Below, in pieces: positions 1-11,039 of a stretch of 64,000 nucleotides of DNA. Source of the stretch: Ascaphus truei (Eukaryota; Chordata; Amphibia; Anura; Ascaphidae); contig WSYH01002488.1 of NCBI GenBank assembly GCA_036426205.1, forward strand, positions 1-64,000, given 5' to 3'. Position numbers and translations under genes: made by a program. Position 1 is the stretch's first letter; the number at the start of each line of letters is the position of its first letter. Under the pieces are notes generated by a model. It was not told the DNA's origin, ran no database searches, and was given only the letters and a program-made list of their open reading frames with translations.

Positions 1-885
1 TTGGGACCAAGACTAAATTTGTAAAGCTTCCAGTGACTGAGCTCCTGATTAGAACCAACGCTAACACCACCCTAACACCTGTCACTAGTTTTAAATACCT
101 GGGCTTATGGTTTGACTCCCACTTAACATTCGGGATGCACATTGATACCCTGACAACCAAGACCTATGCCAAACTAGGGGTACTTTACAGGAACAAATCC
201 TCCCTAAGTCTCCTGGTCAGAAAGCGTATTGCACAGCAGATGCGAATGCCAATTATTGACTATGGAGACATAGTATATGGCTCGGCTCCTCAAACCCACC
301 TTAGCAAACTTGACACCCTCTACAATTCAATTTGTCGTTTTGTTCTCCAATGCAACTACAACACACATCACTGCGAAATGCTCAAAGCACTAGATTGGTC
401 ATCACTAGAGTCTAGGCGCAAAGTTCACCTTTCCTGTCTCACCCTCAAATACTTTCTGGGCAAGCTACCCAGCTACCTGAACAAGCTCCTCACCCTTACC
501 ACATGCAGCACCAATCACCTGAGATCAGACTCCAAAAGACTATTCATGGTCCCAAGGCTCAACAAAGTATCCGGCCTTTCCTCCTTCTCCTTCCGTGCAC
601 CCCAAAACTGGAACAACCTACCAGAGACTCTCATATCCACCACCAGCGTAAGTTCTTTCAAATCTAAGGCTGTCTCACACTTTAATCTGGTCTGTAACTG
701 TTTCATACGCTCATAATATATATTTTCTTTAACTGTGCACACAATGTCTTGTATATAATGTATACCTTGTTCATTTATGTAACTGTATTTGTAACCATGT
801 ATTATTTTGTTTTACTCTGTGCCCAGGAAAACGAGAGGTAACTCTCAATGTATTACTTCCTGGTAAAATATTTTATAAATAAAAA
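1..885 (+). mobile_element. CR1/L2-group LINE, 3' part
   Basis: The reading frame at 33-716 (open already at the window edge) encodes the C-terminal part of a non-LTR reverse transcriptase. It contains a KYLGLWFDS-type motif after the palm, an [11 protein letters not shown] segment, and the C-terminal pattern [12 protein letters not shown] ... FSFRAPQNWNNLP that is common in CR1/L2/Rex-type LINEs. A short 3' UTR follows, ending in a TTACTTCCTGGTAAAA tail and an AAAT-rich repeat at 869-900. The catalytic part lies before the window. The same 3' end recurs at 3,979-4,033 and, inverted, at 29,130-29,300, so this family is repeated locally. The exact clade (CR1, L2 or Rex1) is not settled by eye. 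Confidence 0.8.
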
Positions 886-899
886 ATAAATAAAATAAA

Positions 900-1186
900 T
901 AAGGCAGGGAGTCGCACATGGCAGCAGTGGGGCCTCCGCACGGCAGTGGGCCCTCCACACAGCAGGAGGGCCTCTGCAAGGCAGGGGGGGTCGCACATGG
1001 CAGCGGGGGCCTCGCACGGCAAGAGGGCCTCTGCAAGGGGCCGCACCCCTCCAGAGGCGGACGCCAAAGCACACCCCCCCCGGAAGCGGCCGATGCCGCA
1101 GCCCGCCCCCCCCCCACGGAAGCGGCCGACGCCGCAGCACGCCCCCCTCCACGGAAGCAGCCAATGCCGCAGCACGCCCCCCCCCA
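900..1186. repeat. GC-rich minisatellite
   Basis: Irregular ~30-35-bp tandem repeats built on GGAAGCGGCCGAYGCCGCAGC and GGGCCTCTGCAAGG segments, far more GC-rich than their surroundings. Several overlapping open frames on both strands result from the composition and are not genes. The block directly follows the AAAT tail of the LINE and is followed by a TG/TA-rich stretch. Confidence 0.75.
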
Positions 1187-1189
1187 GTG

Positions 1190-2580
1190 TGTGTATATGT
1201 ATGTGTATGTACACACGTACATAATACTTAAGTAACATCAGGAATAGAAATAATTTACGCTAACAGAAGTATTACTTACTTCAATTTAGTTACAATGAAG
1301 TATGAATTAACTATATATATGTGTGTGTGTGTGTGTGTGTTTTATATACCCCTTAACCTCCCAAAGAACAGCTTATCTACTGTATCTATTTGTAAATGTT
1401 ATACTTTGTGTTAATTTTACAGGTGGTTAACCCATATCTGCACAATGGGATAATTCCCAGGTTATACACACTGTAAATGTCCCATGCAGTTAAAAGGATT
1501 ATAATACCAGGCAGGTAGAGGAAGATGGTCCTTGAGGGGTAAGATGGTCTCTTGTCATTCAGACTCCTGAAGACTAAGTGATAAAGGTGTTAATGGGGGA
1601 GACTCTCAACAATGAAATGGCCAAAGAGAGCATGCTGGTGACAGCGCTAGATTATACGAAGCAGCGTGTCTGTGAGAAAAACGTGTCATTGTCACTTAAA
1701 CTATGGGGGCAATTTACTTCAACTGGATTTTAGCATTCACACCGACATGACGACGCATGCTTCATACTTAAATCAACCAATTACTGCGCTTGTCCCTAAT
1801 TTATCGTGCAATTGATCCATTCCATCGTACCTTTTAATTGGTTGCAGGAATGTAACGTGACAGGCAGTAATCCTAATTCTCAGCCTGTATAATGAATCCA
1901 TGAAGAGACCTGCAAATCTCTCTGTGCATTGTGACTGGTTCATTAGTGTGAACGCTACATTCAACATGATCTAAAACAACACTGGCAATGACAATACATA
2001 TTACTCATTTATAATAAAGGTATTTTGATAATGAGCACAATATTTAGTTGTGGTTGATTGTTTCAGCCATTGACATCTTTACACAAATAGTCATTTGTTT
2101 TATGTCTTCAATAAACACAGATATCAGGTTCTGTCTGTCTCTCTCTCTCTGTCTCTGTGTCTCTCTCTCTGTCTCTGTCTCTCTCTCTCTCATATAGATA
2201 TATATATATATATCATTTGTTTTTGTTTGTAAACTTAAATAAGTCTATTTAATATGTATTTTATACTTTAATCAAAAGATTTCTCTGAAAATGTTATCAA
2301 ACATGTAGGCTTTGCTTGATATTTAATCTACATACCAAAATTGGTGGTAAGATAATGATTTGAAGAATCTTGACACGTTATTGCCATTTTCGAGTTGGCG
2401 GTAAAAAAACCGGGCAAAACAGAAGTGTCAACATTAACTACGCAGTGTTTTTTGTTATTTTTTGCCATTACAAAGTACAGACGCCCTTAGCAGGGAAATA
2501 AATAGGTTTCTGCAGCTTGCTTTTTTTTTAACTTTTGTTCATAGCCTTACAGCCCTGGTTTTTCTGTGAATACTTGAAAT
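1190..2580. other. Gene-free stretch with microsatellites
   Basis: No coding region or recognisable mobile element was seen. It holds a (GT)n run at 1,318-1,340, a CT/GTCT-rich microsatellite at about 2,130-2,190 and a (TA)n run at about 2,195-2,213. Confidence 0.6.
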
Positions 2581-2582
2581 CA

Positions 2583-3118
2583 GAGGTGGCCAACTCCCAT
2601 CCTAAAGGGCCACGAACAGGTCAGGTTTTCAGGAAATCCCTGCTTCAGCACAGGTGGCTCAATCAGTGGCTCCGTCATAATGACTGTACCACCTGTGCTG
2701 AAGCAGGAATATCCCTAATACCTGACCTGTTGGTGAACCATGACAGTCTAGGACATTTGGTCGTGACCATTTTGCTGTGACCAAATGGCCACCGGCGCTT
2801 CACCGTGACTCTGCTGCCGGCCACTAAGGTAAATTAACCCCCTAAACTAAAACCCTTCCCCTAAAAATACCCTAACCGCTAAAACCCCTTAAATGATCTC
2901 CCTTCTCTAGCTGCTAAAACCCTTAAATTAACCCCTTACGCTAACAGCTAAAACCCTTAAAATAACCTCCTGTCCCAACCAATAATAAAACTTACCTTCA
3001 AAGCGGCCGGCGGCGGGGGTTCCAGCGGCGAATCGGCTGTGACTAAATGTCCCATTCTGACCCTTGAGGACTGAAGTTGGCCACTCGTGCTGGCCACTCG
3101 TGCTGGCCACCCCTGCCC
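2583..3118. mobile_element. Hairpin MITE, interrupted by a second insertion
   Basis: The left part (2,583-2,745) is a self-complementary element. CAGGTGGCTC and its neighbours reappear inverted around 2,690, and a CAGAGGTGGCCAACTCC-like terminus is mirrored by the GAAGTTGGCCAC terminus near 3,075-3,118. A further end fragment of the same family is at 15,480-15,512, and related elements are at 25,705-25,830 and 26,042-26,145. The copy is split by the element at 2,752-3,051. It has no coding capacity. Confidence 0.65.
2752..3051. mobile_element. Nested MITE with TIR GGACATTTRGTC
   Basis: It begins GGACATTTGGTCGTGACC and ends GTGACTAAATGTCC, an imperfect terminal inverted repeat. The interior has degenerate tandem CCCCTAAAACCCTTAAA-like repeats. 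It lies inside the hairpin MITE at 2,583-3,118. No clear target duplication was seen. Confidence 0.5.
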
Positions 3119-3119
3119 T

Positions 3120-5265
3120 TAACTTAGCTCTTATTGTTTATGGTATTTGAAGCTTGAAACCGCGTTTACTATCCCAGTCTGTAACATAGCACAACAGTTT
3201 ACCTCTACATAAGGTGTAACCTCTGGAATATGAATTGTTACAATATAAAACCACAATGAGTAGAATATAGCAAAGAGAAAGTGCGTAGTGTGTACATGAG
3301 TCTGTGGAAAGTGTGTAAAAATAGATGAAAATCCAAGCACAGTATGGGGGAAAAGTTTCAGAAATATTCAACTAGACAGCCACAATATGGAATCATTATA
3401 ATTAATGAGACATACAGCCAAAGGAAATCACTCCCACTTACACATTCCAGACAGATGTTTATCACTTGAATTTCCATATTAAGTCCTTGGACATTGTTCA
3501 TTGGGATTATTTGCTTACACTAGTAAATTGGTAAAGTGATTTTGGTAATTGAGGCTCAGCTTCAGTACATTGGTGGCAAATTGTTTTCAATTCATATGCA
3601 AGGATAGGCTATGATACTATAGTGATACTGTACTGTATGGAATCCTATGGCACAGGGGGATACACTGAAACATGGTGTGCGCTGTATTGGTGTTAGATAT
3701 CTAAGCTTCAGAAAAACATCCTGGGTATTGAACTTTGTCCACTGACAGAGAGATGGAACTCAATACCTCAAACAAGTAGACGCAGATGGGAAGAATTACC
3801 CTTGCAGGGTAACAGTTTACTGCATGCCATATATTACTGGACATCTTTTTCACTTAATTAAAGAGAACCCCGTGATAGTACATTTATTTAAAAAAAACAA
3901 AAAACACTTTTGTTGCAATTCAGCCAGGTTTGTAGTCTGTTTGTTTTCACGTTACATACGTGAAACAGGACATACTTGAAAACGAGAGGTAACTCTCAAT
4001 GTATTACTTCCTGGTAAAACATTTTTTTTTATAAAACGTTTTCATGCTGCAGAACTACAGGGATATATTCTTATATTTTTAAGCTTCTAAAATGTCTGCC
4101 ATTTATTTAAAGAAGTCATGATGTTGTTTTTCATCATTAAATGTGAGTTGGTTTCCTGAGGTTTTGGCAAATAGTTTGTGTGGTGATATTACATCTTTAA
4201 ATAGCACAGATAAACGTGTGTACTGAACAGACTCACAGCAGATGCACAAGAGTTAACTGGAGCCGGCCAATTTGGGATAGTTATAGGGGGTGGTGAAATG
4301 TACAGTAACTTTTGTTTGTGTGAGAGCTGTGAAGCTGAACGGTGTAGAGAAAGTAGACAGATGTTTCTTAGTTACTCGTGCATATACAAAATGTACAACC
4401 CCTGTTCTTTCCCTGCTGTACGGACTGCAATATTCACCAAGCAAATAGTGGAAGCTGCAGTACAGTAGGCTGCAGATCTGGGCACCTGATTGTGGGCAAT
4501 GGATACAAAATAATGAGGGTGTAAGAGGCTCTTAGTATGCACGGTGCAGTAGTTGGGGTATATAGTAGTGGCAAGTTAAATGAGGTATTGTATTCCAAGT
4601 GAGGAGGTACTGCACACGGTGTGTCTATGGTGGTGAACAGACAGCTACAGAACTCCAAGCGCTCTCCAAGGTGCTGAAAGATTACTTGCTGGCGCTTGGC
4701 ACAGCTCTGGGATATGTCCAAAGTGCCGTGGGGAGAAACGGACGAGTGGGGTATGTAACCCATTTGCAGGCTGCTGATTGCCACCTGTCTCAATCTTCTG
4801 TTAATATAAATAATACTATACTGCAGGTGGGAACCTGATCTATGGACCTGTATAAGGACTTTCATATCATGCACTTGTATATGGCAGAAGCGTCATTCCT
4901 CTAAGGCCATAGCGTGGGCTTTCTTATTCGCTAATAACTTCTCTCCACTTCCTATTCATTGCACAGTGAAAATCAATGATGGTACTGTATACGGTTTTAC
5001 TTAATTATACATTTCATGTAATGCTGTATAATATACAGTATTTTGTTTATATGACACTATTGTATATAGAGTACATCAGTAAACCATATATTATCACGTC
5101 TACAAAGTCATATATGTTACTTATAGTCAACTCAGTTGCTACTGTACATTCTATCTAGAGGAATTGTCTCTCACAAATGTCTTTAAAGACTGTGTCATGA
5201 AGAAGGAATGTGACAGTGTATTGCAAACAATGAGTTTCAGTGAGAGCATTAAATCTGTGGAGTTT
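3120..5265. other. Gene-free stretch
   Basis: AT-rich unique-looking sequence. The short open frames here have no recognisable domains. The only element seen is the LINE tail at 3,979-4,033. Confidence 0.5.
3979..4033 (+). mobile_element. Solo LINE-type 3' tail
   Basis: This stretch repeats the LINE 3' end found at about 829-880, including ACGAGAGGTAACTCTCAATG and TTACTTCCTGGTAAAA, with no coding sequence upstream. It is either a severely 5'-truncated LINE copy or a SINE that borrowed the LINE tail. Confidence 0.6.
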
Positions 5266-5267
5266 GG

Positions 5268-6125
5268 TAACAGCACATACTGTATATACCACTGTAGCTT
5301 TTCCCATATAATTTATATAAACAGAACATACTGTATACACTGGCGACACACTTTATTCGAGCTTGGCTAGTCCCACGAGTTCGGGTATACCCGGGTGTAT
5401 TGAGGTTTGTGACTGTTTTCTGCCCGAGTGCATTGGGTTATTTTCCAAGCAGGGATTGAAGCATTTTATTCCCGCTGGCTGCAATACTGCACAGTATATA
5501 TATATATACTGCATTACAATTCATGAATTTATGCCATCTGGTAGACACGCGAAGCATTGCAGCCTATTAAATCCTAATCATTAACATTTAACAGATCAGC
5601 CGCCCATCAGCCAGGCATGAACCCAGGCTGGGAAGGCAAATGCAACGGGGCTTGTTAGAGGTGAGGAGTGGCGCATTCCAGGTATCTGCCAGGTACATAC
5701 CGGGTATTTGCTCGAATAAAGTGTGTCGGTGCAGTATACCACTGCAGCTTTCCCCATGTAATGTATGATAACAGCAAATAATGTATATACCACTGCAGCT
5801 TTCCCCATATAATTTATATAAACAGAACATACTGTATATACCACTGCAGCTTTCCCCATGTAATGTATGGTAACAGCACATACTGTATATACCACTGCAG
5901 CTTTCCCCATTTAATTTATATAAACAGCACATACTGTATATACCACTGCAGCTTTCCACATGTAATGTATGGTAACAGCACATACTGTATATACCACTCC
6001 AGTTTTCCCATGTAATGCATGGTAACAGCACATACTGTATATACCACTGTAGCTTTCCCCATGTCATTTATATAAACAGAACATACTGAATTTATACCAC
6101 TGCAGCTTTCCTCATGTCATTTAGT
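5268..6125. repeat. ~61-bp minisatellite (interrupted)
   Basis: Tandem units of about 61 bp carry TACTGTATATACCACTGCAG and CTTTCCCCATGTAATGTATG segments. One unit lies at 5,268-5,337 and about six at 5,735-6,125. The array is split by the MITE at 5,338-5,734. Minus-strand open frames that read as repeats of YTVCAV/MGKAAVV come from the repeat and are not considered a gene. Confidence 0.8.
5338..5734. mobile_element. 397-bp MITE related to the giant transposon at 20,046-44,027
   Basis: It is flanked by TA on both sides and starts CACTGGCGACACACTTTATT. Its inverted right end reads CTGCACCGACACACTTTATT. Internal segments match the giant element. GCATTTTATT plus CTGCAATACTGCA at 5,463-5,500 resembles the right subterminal region (around 34,830 and 43,890). 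CTTCGCGTGT, ATGGCA and CATGAATTGTAATGC (inverted here at 5,515-5,560) occur at 20,228-20,270. It has no coding capacity. I infer a deletion derivative mobilised by the same transposase family. Confidence 0.7.
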
Positions 6126-6129
6126 GAAA

Positions 6130-7555
6130 CAGAATAACGTTTTCCTTACAAAAAATGGAAATATCTGCAATCCGGTAATTACAGTGTATGATATGCCGGC
6201 TGCATTTGCCCCAAAACCTGTTGTACCCTATTCTCCTATTCCTGAAATATGTACTAAATGCTAAGAACAAATGCAGACTTGTTATTGTAAAGTTGAAGTA
6301 AACATTGAAGATGTTATATTAAACACTGTGATTATATAACATTGTGCATTTATATTGTCACATTCTAGTATACTATTTCTGTTTCCATATAAACATGGAA
6401 TACTTGTAATGTATAGAAATTACAAGAGATGTATACAAGTCTTATTACATGGCAGGTATTGTAATGCTCAGTTTGGATTTTAGTTCCATAATGGCATGTA
6501 CTGTAGACCTGTTCCTGAGTTTAATAATAACCCCCACAGTTTGAAAATACATCAACACCCGAGTCCCCTAATACCTGACCACAAATGTAAACACTTTCAG
6601 ATTAAATTATGAAGAGTTCACGCATGGGGATCTTTCTAGATGTCTTTTTTTTTTAAACAATTCCCAGCCCTCTCACACTTAGATAATTCTTACTTTCTGA
6701 ACTAGGACTAGAATCATGCATGGAAGTGTACCCCTCAACAAGTGTACATGAGCTCTTTGGGAAAGGAAACCAATAGAAATAAAAGGTATTCTTTAGCCCC
6801 CCCCCCCCTATGTTTAGTGCATTCGATATCTGTGCAAGGTTATTACTTGATCAAATATTTTAAAAGCACATTTAAAATGTAATTTTCATGTCAGTTACAT
6901 CAGCAGATATAATTACAGTACAATAATTCATCATGTACTCCCCACTTTACATGTGACATTTGATCATATTAAGTATTCTTTTCGATATAGTGAGCTGTAT
7001 GTATAAAGTACAGTGAATTAGTGTCATGTAACTTTTGCCCAATGACATTTCTTATAGAAATCTGCATCAGATTTTGTTTTCGCATTTTGTATGTTTAGTG
7101 ATGAATTCTGATGCATGTAGTGGTTAACCTAATGCACGACAAATATAAAAATAATACCCAGAGACACACTTGTATAAATCATATATTATAATTATATATC
7201 AACAAAAAACAACGTACCAAATTCTATGGTCATAAGACAAACTGACAGTTTTTTGCAGCTTGATATAGAGGCACTTCTGTGTATATGCTTTCCTTTAATC
7301 AGAACTAGCAATCATAGTTTCTTTCCACTTCTTTTTGTTGGGCCACTGCTGTGATAGTAACACAACAAACATCTTACAGTTCTTCATTAAGAATCAATAG
7401 TACACTTCCATAGAACAGAGTATATACCAGAATGGGTCTAATTAATCCTAATCTTTCCCTTACAAAACTGTTGCAAACACAGCACCATATTCATCAAAGA
7501 AAAAAAAAAAACATTGCTTTTATTGGCATTTGTTTGATACATTTGTTGATGATTT
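6130..7555. other. Gene-free stretch
   Basis: AT-rich sequence with no open frame above 60 codons and no recognisable element. It has a C run near 6,800 and an A run near 7,500. Confidence 0.5.
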
Positions 7556-8490
7556 TATCTTTGACTGGTTGTGTATGAAAGTCTCCCGTCTGCCAAACTG
7601 CAGAAAATAGCACCTTATTTATAAAGGAAAAATATCCTATGGAAAGCAATTAATTTTCTTTATTTGATAAACTAGTTTTATTTGTTGCCCCAGCTTTGCA
7701 GTCAGGAGATTTGGATTCTCAACCAGTCTATTTATCAAATCCTCCTGACTGAAAAACTAATGCAAAAAAAAAAAACGGCACCAGATTTTTCAGGTGAACA
7801 CATTCCAATTTAAATCAATGGAATTTCCTTTGATAAATCTGGTGCTGTGCTTCTGCATCAGTTCTGCCCAAGGTTGCACAGTTGAGAGTTTGAATAGGCC
7901 CCAAAGTGTCTCGGCTACATCACAAGGGTAGAATAGGAGCAAAAACTAGCACCAGATTTAGCCAAGATAATCAGCTGGAAACCTATGGTATGTTTGTTCT
8001 TATAAATCTGGTGCATTTTGTTTTACACCACACCCTTGTTTTGCAGCCGGGAGACTTTGACACAGTATATAGATCCCATAGACTCCAAGCGGCGGGTCTT
8101 TTCTGAAAGTGTCACTGTTGCAAAATGGGTGCAAAAACAGTGCCCCAGATTTATCCATCAAAAAATCCGATTGGTTTACCTTCGTTAATATGGTGCAGTT
8201 TTTTGCCCCTGTATTGCAGCCGTGAGACTTTGATAAATGATCCCCCCCCCCCCCCCCCCTCTTAATATACTGCTGTATATTACCAAGATTGTACTGTTGG
8301 TCACATCTGTAACATACAGGGGACGTTATTTACTCAAGTCTCATGGCTGTAACTCTGGGGGCAAACCCAGTGCAAAGTCTCACCAGGTGTATCACGGCTA
8401 CCAGTGGGATTCCGCGTCTTTCCAAATGTGCTGCTGTTTTCTGCATTGGTTCTTCCCCAGTTTTGCAGCCAGGAAACTTTAACAAATACA
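7556..8490. repeat. Cluster of diverged copies of one hairpin repeat
   Basis: Several approximate copies of a segment recur in both orientations. One side reads like TTTGCAGCCGGGAGACTTTGA and the other like AAATCTGGTGCAGTTTT. Examples are near 7,690, 7,750, 8,040, 8,200, 8,350 and 8,460. This suggests repeated insertion or local amplification of a short non-autonomous element. A run of C at 8,240-8,260 lies inside. Confidence 0.5.
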
Positions 8491-8494
8491 ACGG

Positions 8495-9398
8495 AGAGTT
8501 GAGGCTAATGTGGGTACTGGAATACCCAGCATACAGTAAGTACATATGACTTTGTTTTATTCCCGGCTCGTAGCTCTCTTAAGTAGATGCTGATATGCCC
8601 TTTTATTTTAGACATCTGGTAGCCATAACATCTGTGCAATGTTTTGACACATTTTATTGTCATTCATATTTTCCTCTCAAAGTATTGAAATGTTCCCTTT
8701 CTGATGAGCAAATCTTCCCTTTCTGCTCAGCTTCCCTTTGTAAGCAACACAAACACCATATGAAGCACAATATATATATTTCTATGTAGAATAGATTTCT
8801 ATTGTTTTCAAGACAATAGTTCTTGGCTTTCGTATCTGATCAGAGCTGTAAGATACACTGAAATGTACATCTACATTTATCTCTGAGCAGCCAATGTGCC
8901 TGGTTACCAATAAAATATGGTTTTGTGCAACAGAATGTTGCCTTTCTTTTTACGCAGAATATAATTAGCAACATGAGTCACCAATTCCATGTAATCTAGT
9001 GGTAGATTGCTATAGGATCTGAGAATTGTTTTGCTCTCTGACTTGTTGTATTGTATCGCCCGCAGTTAAATGAAACTGAACACGTACAGTACCTGTATTA
9101 GCAGAATCTGTTTCTGTGACAAGACCGTATAGCGACGGAAGGGCTAATTCAATTAGTGAATGAAATGATTAAGGCAGTTGCTCACCTCTTTTTTTTAAAT
9201 AACTACTTTTAGTGGCCCTGATTTTGGAACTGCGGCCATTGTATCAGAAATTGATTTATTTATTTTTTAGCAGAAAGATACAGTATGCTTTGTGAAAACT
9301 ATACCCATATGTTCATTAATAATTAATTCAATTAATTTTCGCCTTTTCTACACCTATTTAATTATACAGAACAATAATGTATATATTGGTACCATAGC
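8495..9398. other. Gene-free stretch
   Basis: No gene, RNA or element was recognised. Short open frames have no domain signature. Confidence 0.5.
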
Positions 9399-9400
9399 TA

Positions 9401-9588
9401 CAGATGTGGAAGATGTTATTGCACCTGTTAATGTGGAGCATTGTGTTAACGCTAACTCCACATTTAACTGCATGCGCCATTGAAAACGATGTTAACGTGT
9501 GCATTAGCTCCCTAACGCATGCGTGTGTTAACTCATTTTATTTAACCATTATTCGGTGCTAAAGGGTGCAATAACGTCTTCTACATTG
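9401..9588. mobile_element. 188-bp MITE with TA flanks
   Basis: Left end CAGATGTGGAAGATGTTATT and inverted right end CAATGTAGAAGACGTTATT form a terminal inverted repeat of about 24 bp. TA flanks both sides (9,399-9,400 and 9,589-9,590), which fits a Tc1/mariner-type non-autonomous element. The interior is non-coding. Confidence 0.7.
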
Positions 9589-9589
9589 T

Positions 9590-10880
9590 ATTTTGTGCTG
9601 TTCCATACGCCCTTGTTGTTGGCTTGATTCTTGTGAGAAGTAGAAATAATGCAAAAACTATATGTAACTTGCATGCGTTTATGCAGCAAGCTTGCGTCAG
9701 TTTTTGACACTTTAAGGCAATTTATCAAGTGAGAATGAGAAATGCAACTCATTGACTTCATGCTACGTTGATATTGTATTGTGTGTATAAATAATGACTT
9801 TTTGATGTATAAAAAACGTTGTTGAAAACTAAAGCACTATGATTGATATACAAATCTGAACAACCTAAATCTTCAAAATGCATCAGTGTTGTGTCTCTTG
9901 ATAAACCATGATCCAGTTGTGACTTTGTTGGAAATCAAAGTTTGCTGGATCGACCGATGCAGCACAATACTGTTGTGAATTATGTTGGGTTTAACAGCTG
10001 TCACTCTTGCGGTAGCTTTTCTGAACAATGTAAGCAATGGTGCGCACAGAACTACTTGGGAAGCTTTGTAAATCTACCCACTGATTACTCATTAGAGCTG
10101 ATGAAATTTAGAGTTTCAGTAGGTGCAAAACCAAACCAAACATTGGTAAGAGGCTTCAACAGAGATATTCAAGAATACTTTTTTTTTTTCAGGAATTCTG
10201 TCTTTAAATTAAAACAAGGACAATACTGATTCACAATCTTGGGCATTGTGTGGTAGGCCCTCAAGGGATATATATGTATGTGTGTGTGTGTGTGTGTGTG
10301 TGTCCATGCAGAAGGGATGTTGCAGCCTTGGGCAGGAGCTTCCACCCACACTCTCCATTCAGCATCTTAATGCCGGCACACTGAGAGTGAGAAGCAGTGT
10401 CATTAGGCTATGGTCCACACAAGAAACATTTCCCCTCCCTCTGTACTGTGAAGATAGGGAGAACGGTCTGCTGAAGAACAGTGGTTGAGGACTGCATGTA
10501 AAGCCCCCAATGACTGCATGTGGTCCCTGGGCCACCTGTTGCTCACTAATGGTTTAGAGGATGCTGGTGAACATTTTAGTATTGAAGATCATTGGAACAG
10601 TAGTGGAGGGTCCAAAGCCTATAGATATAAACATGTCAGCCTGGGAGCTCTAGTTAACTTGGAAAAGTGGTCCTCCTTACGACTTGAAGCCTGCTAGTTT
10701 TTGCACTGCCCCCACAACACAAACAGACAACACAACAAAGTACAATATTCAACACATTGTAATAGAAAGTATGCTTAAAACCAAACACAATAATGCAAGA
10801 AGACCCTATAATTTGGGAAATGTTGCACCCCACATCCACAACTTTTGTGCCTGGGTGTTTTCATTTCGATAAGTGGATAG
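9590..10880. other. Gene-free stretch
   Basis: Only short open frames without domains. A (TG)n microsatellite lies at about 10,277-10,302. Confidence 0.5.
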
Positions 10881-10887
10881 ATATTGG

Positions 10888-11031
10888 CAGTGGTTGACAA
10901 ATCACCCAAAAATCTACTCGCCACCTAGTCCCGCCCCCAATCCCGCCCTGCTTGGGCGGCCATGAGGAGGTCGCCACAGGGTCAAATCCAGTCGGCACGG
11001 GCCTGTAGGTGAATGGATTTGTCGAACACTG
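10888..11031. mobile_element. hAT-type MITE with 8-bp target duplication
   Basis: Ends CAGTGGTTGACAAATC and (inverted) CAGTGTTCGACAAATC form the terminal inverted repeat. The 8-bp direct repeat GATATTGG flanks the element exactly (10,880-10,887 and 11,032-11,039). An 8-bp duplication with CAG termini is typical of hAT elements. The 144-bp body has no open frame of its own. Confidence 0.8.
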
Positions 11032-11039
11032 GATATTGG

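Noticed and set aside
845..1238. Overlapping Cys/Gly/Pro-rich open frames on both strands
   Set aside because: They follow a GC-rich minisatellite; frames exist in all phases without start context or domain.
5588..6067. 159-codon minus-strand frame with repeated CYHTLHGESCSGIYS-like units
   Set aside because: It simply translates the 61-bp minisatellite, whose length shifts frame, and runs into the MITE.
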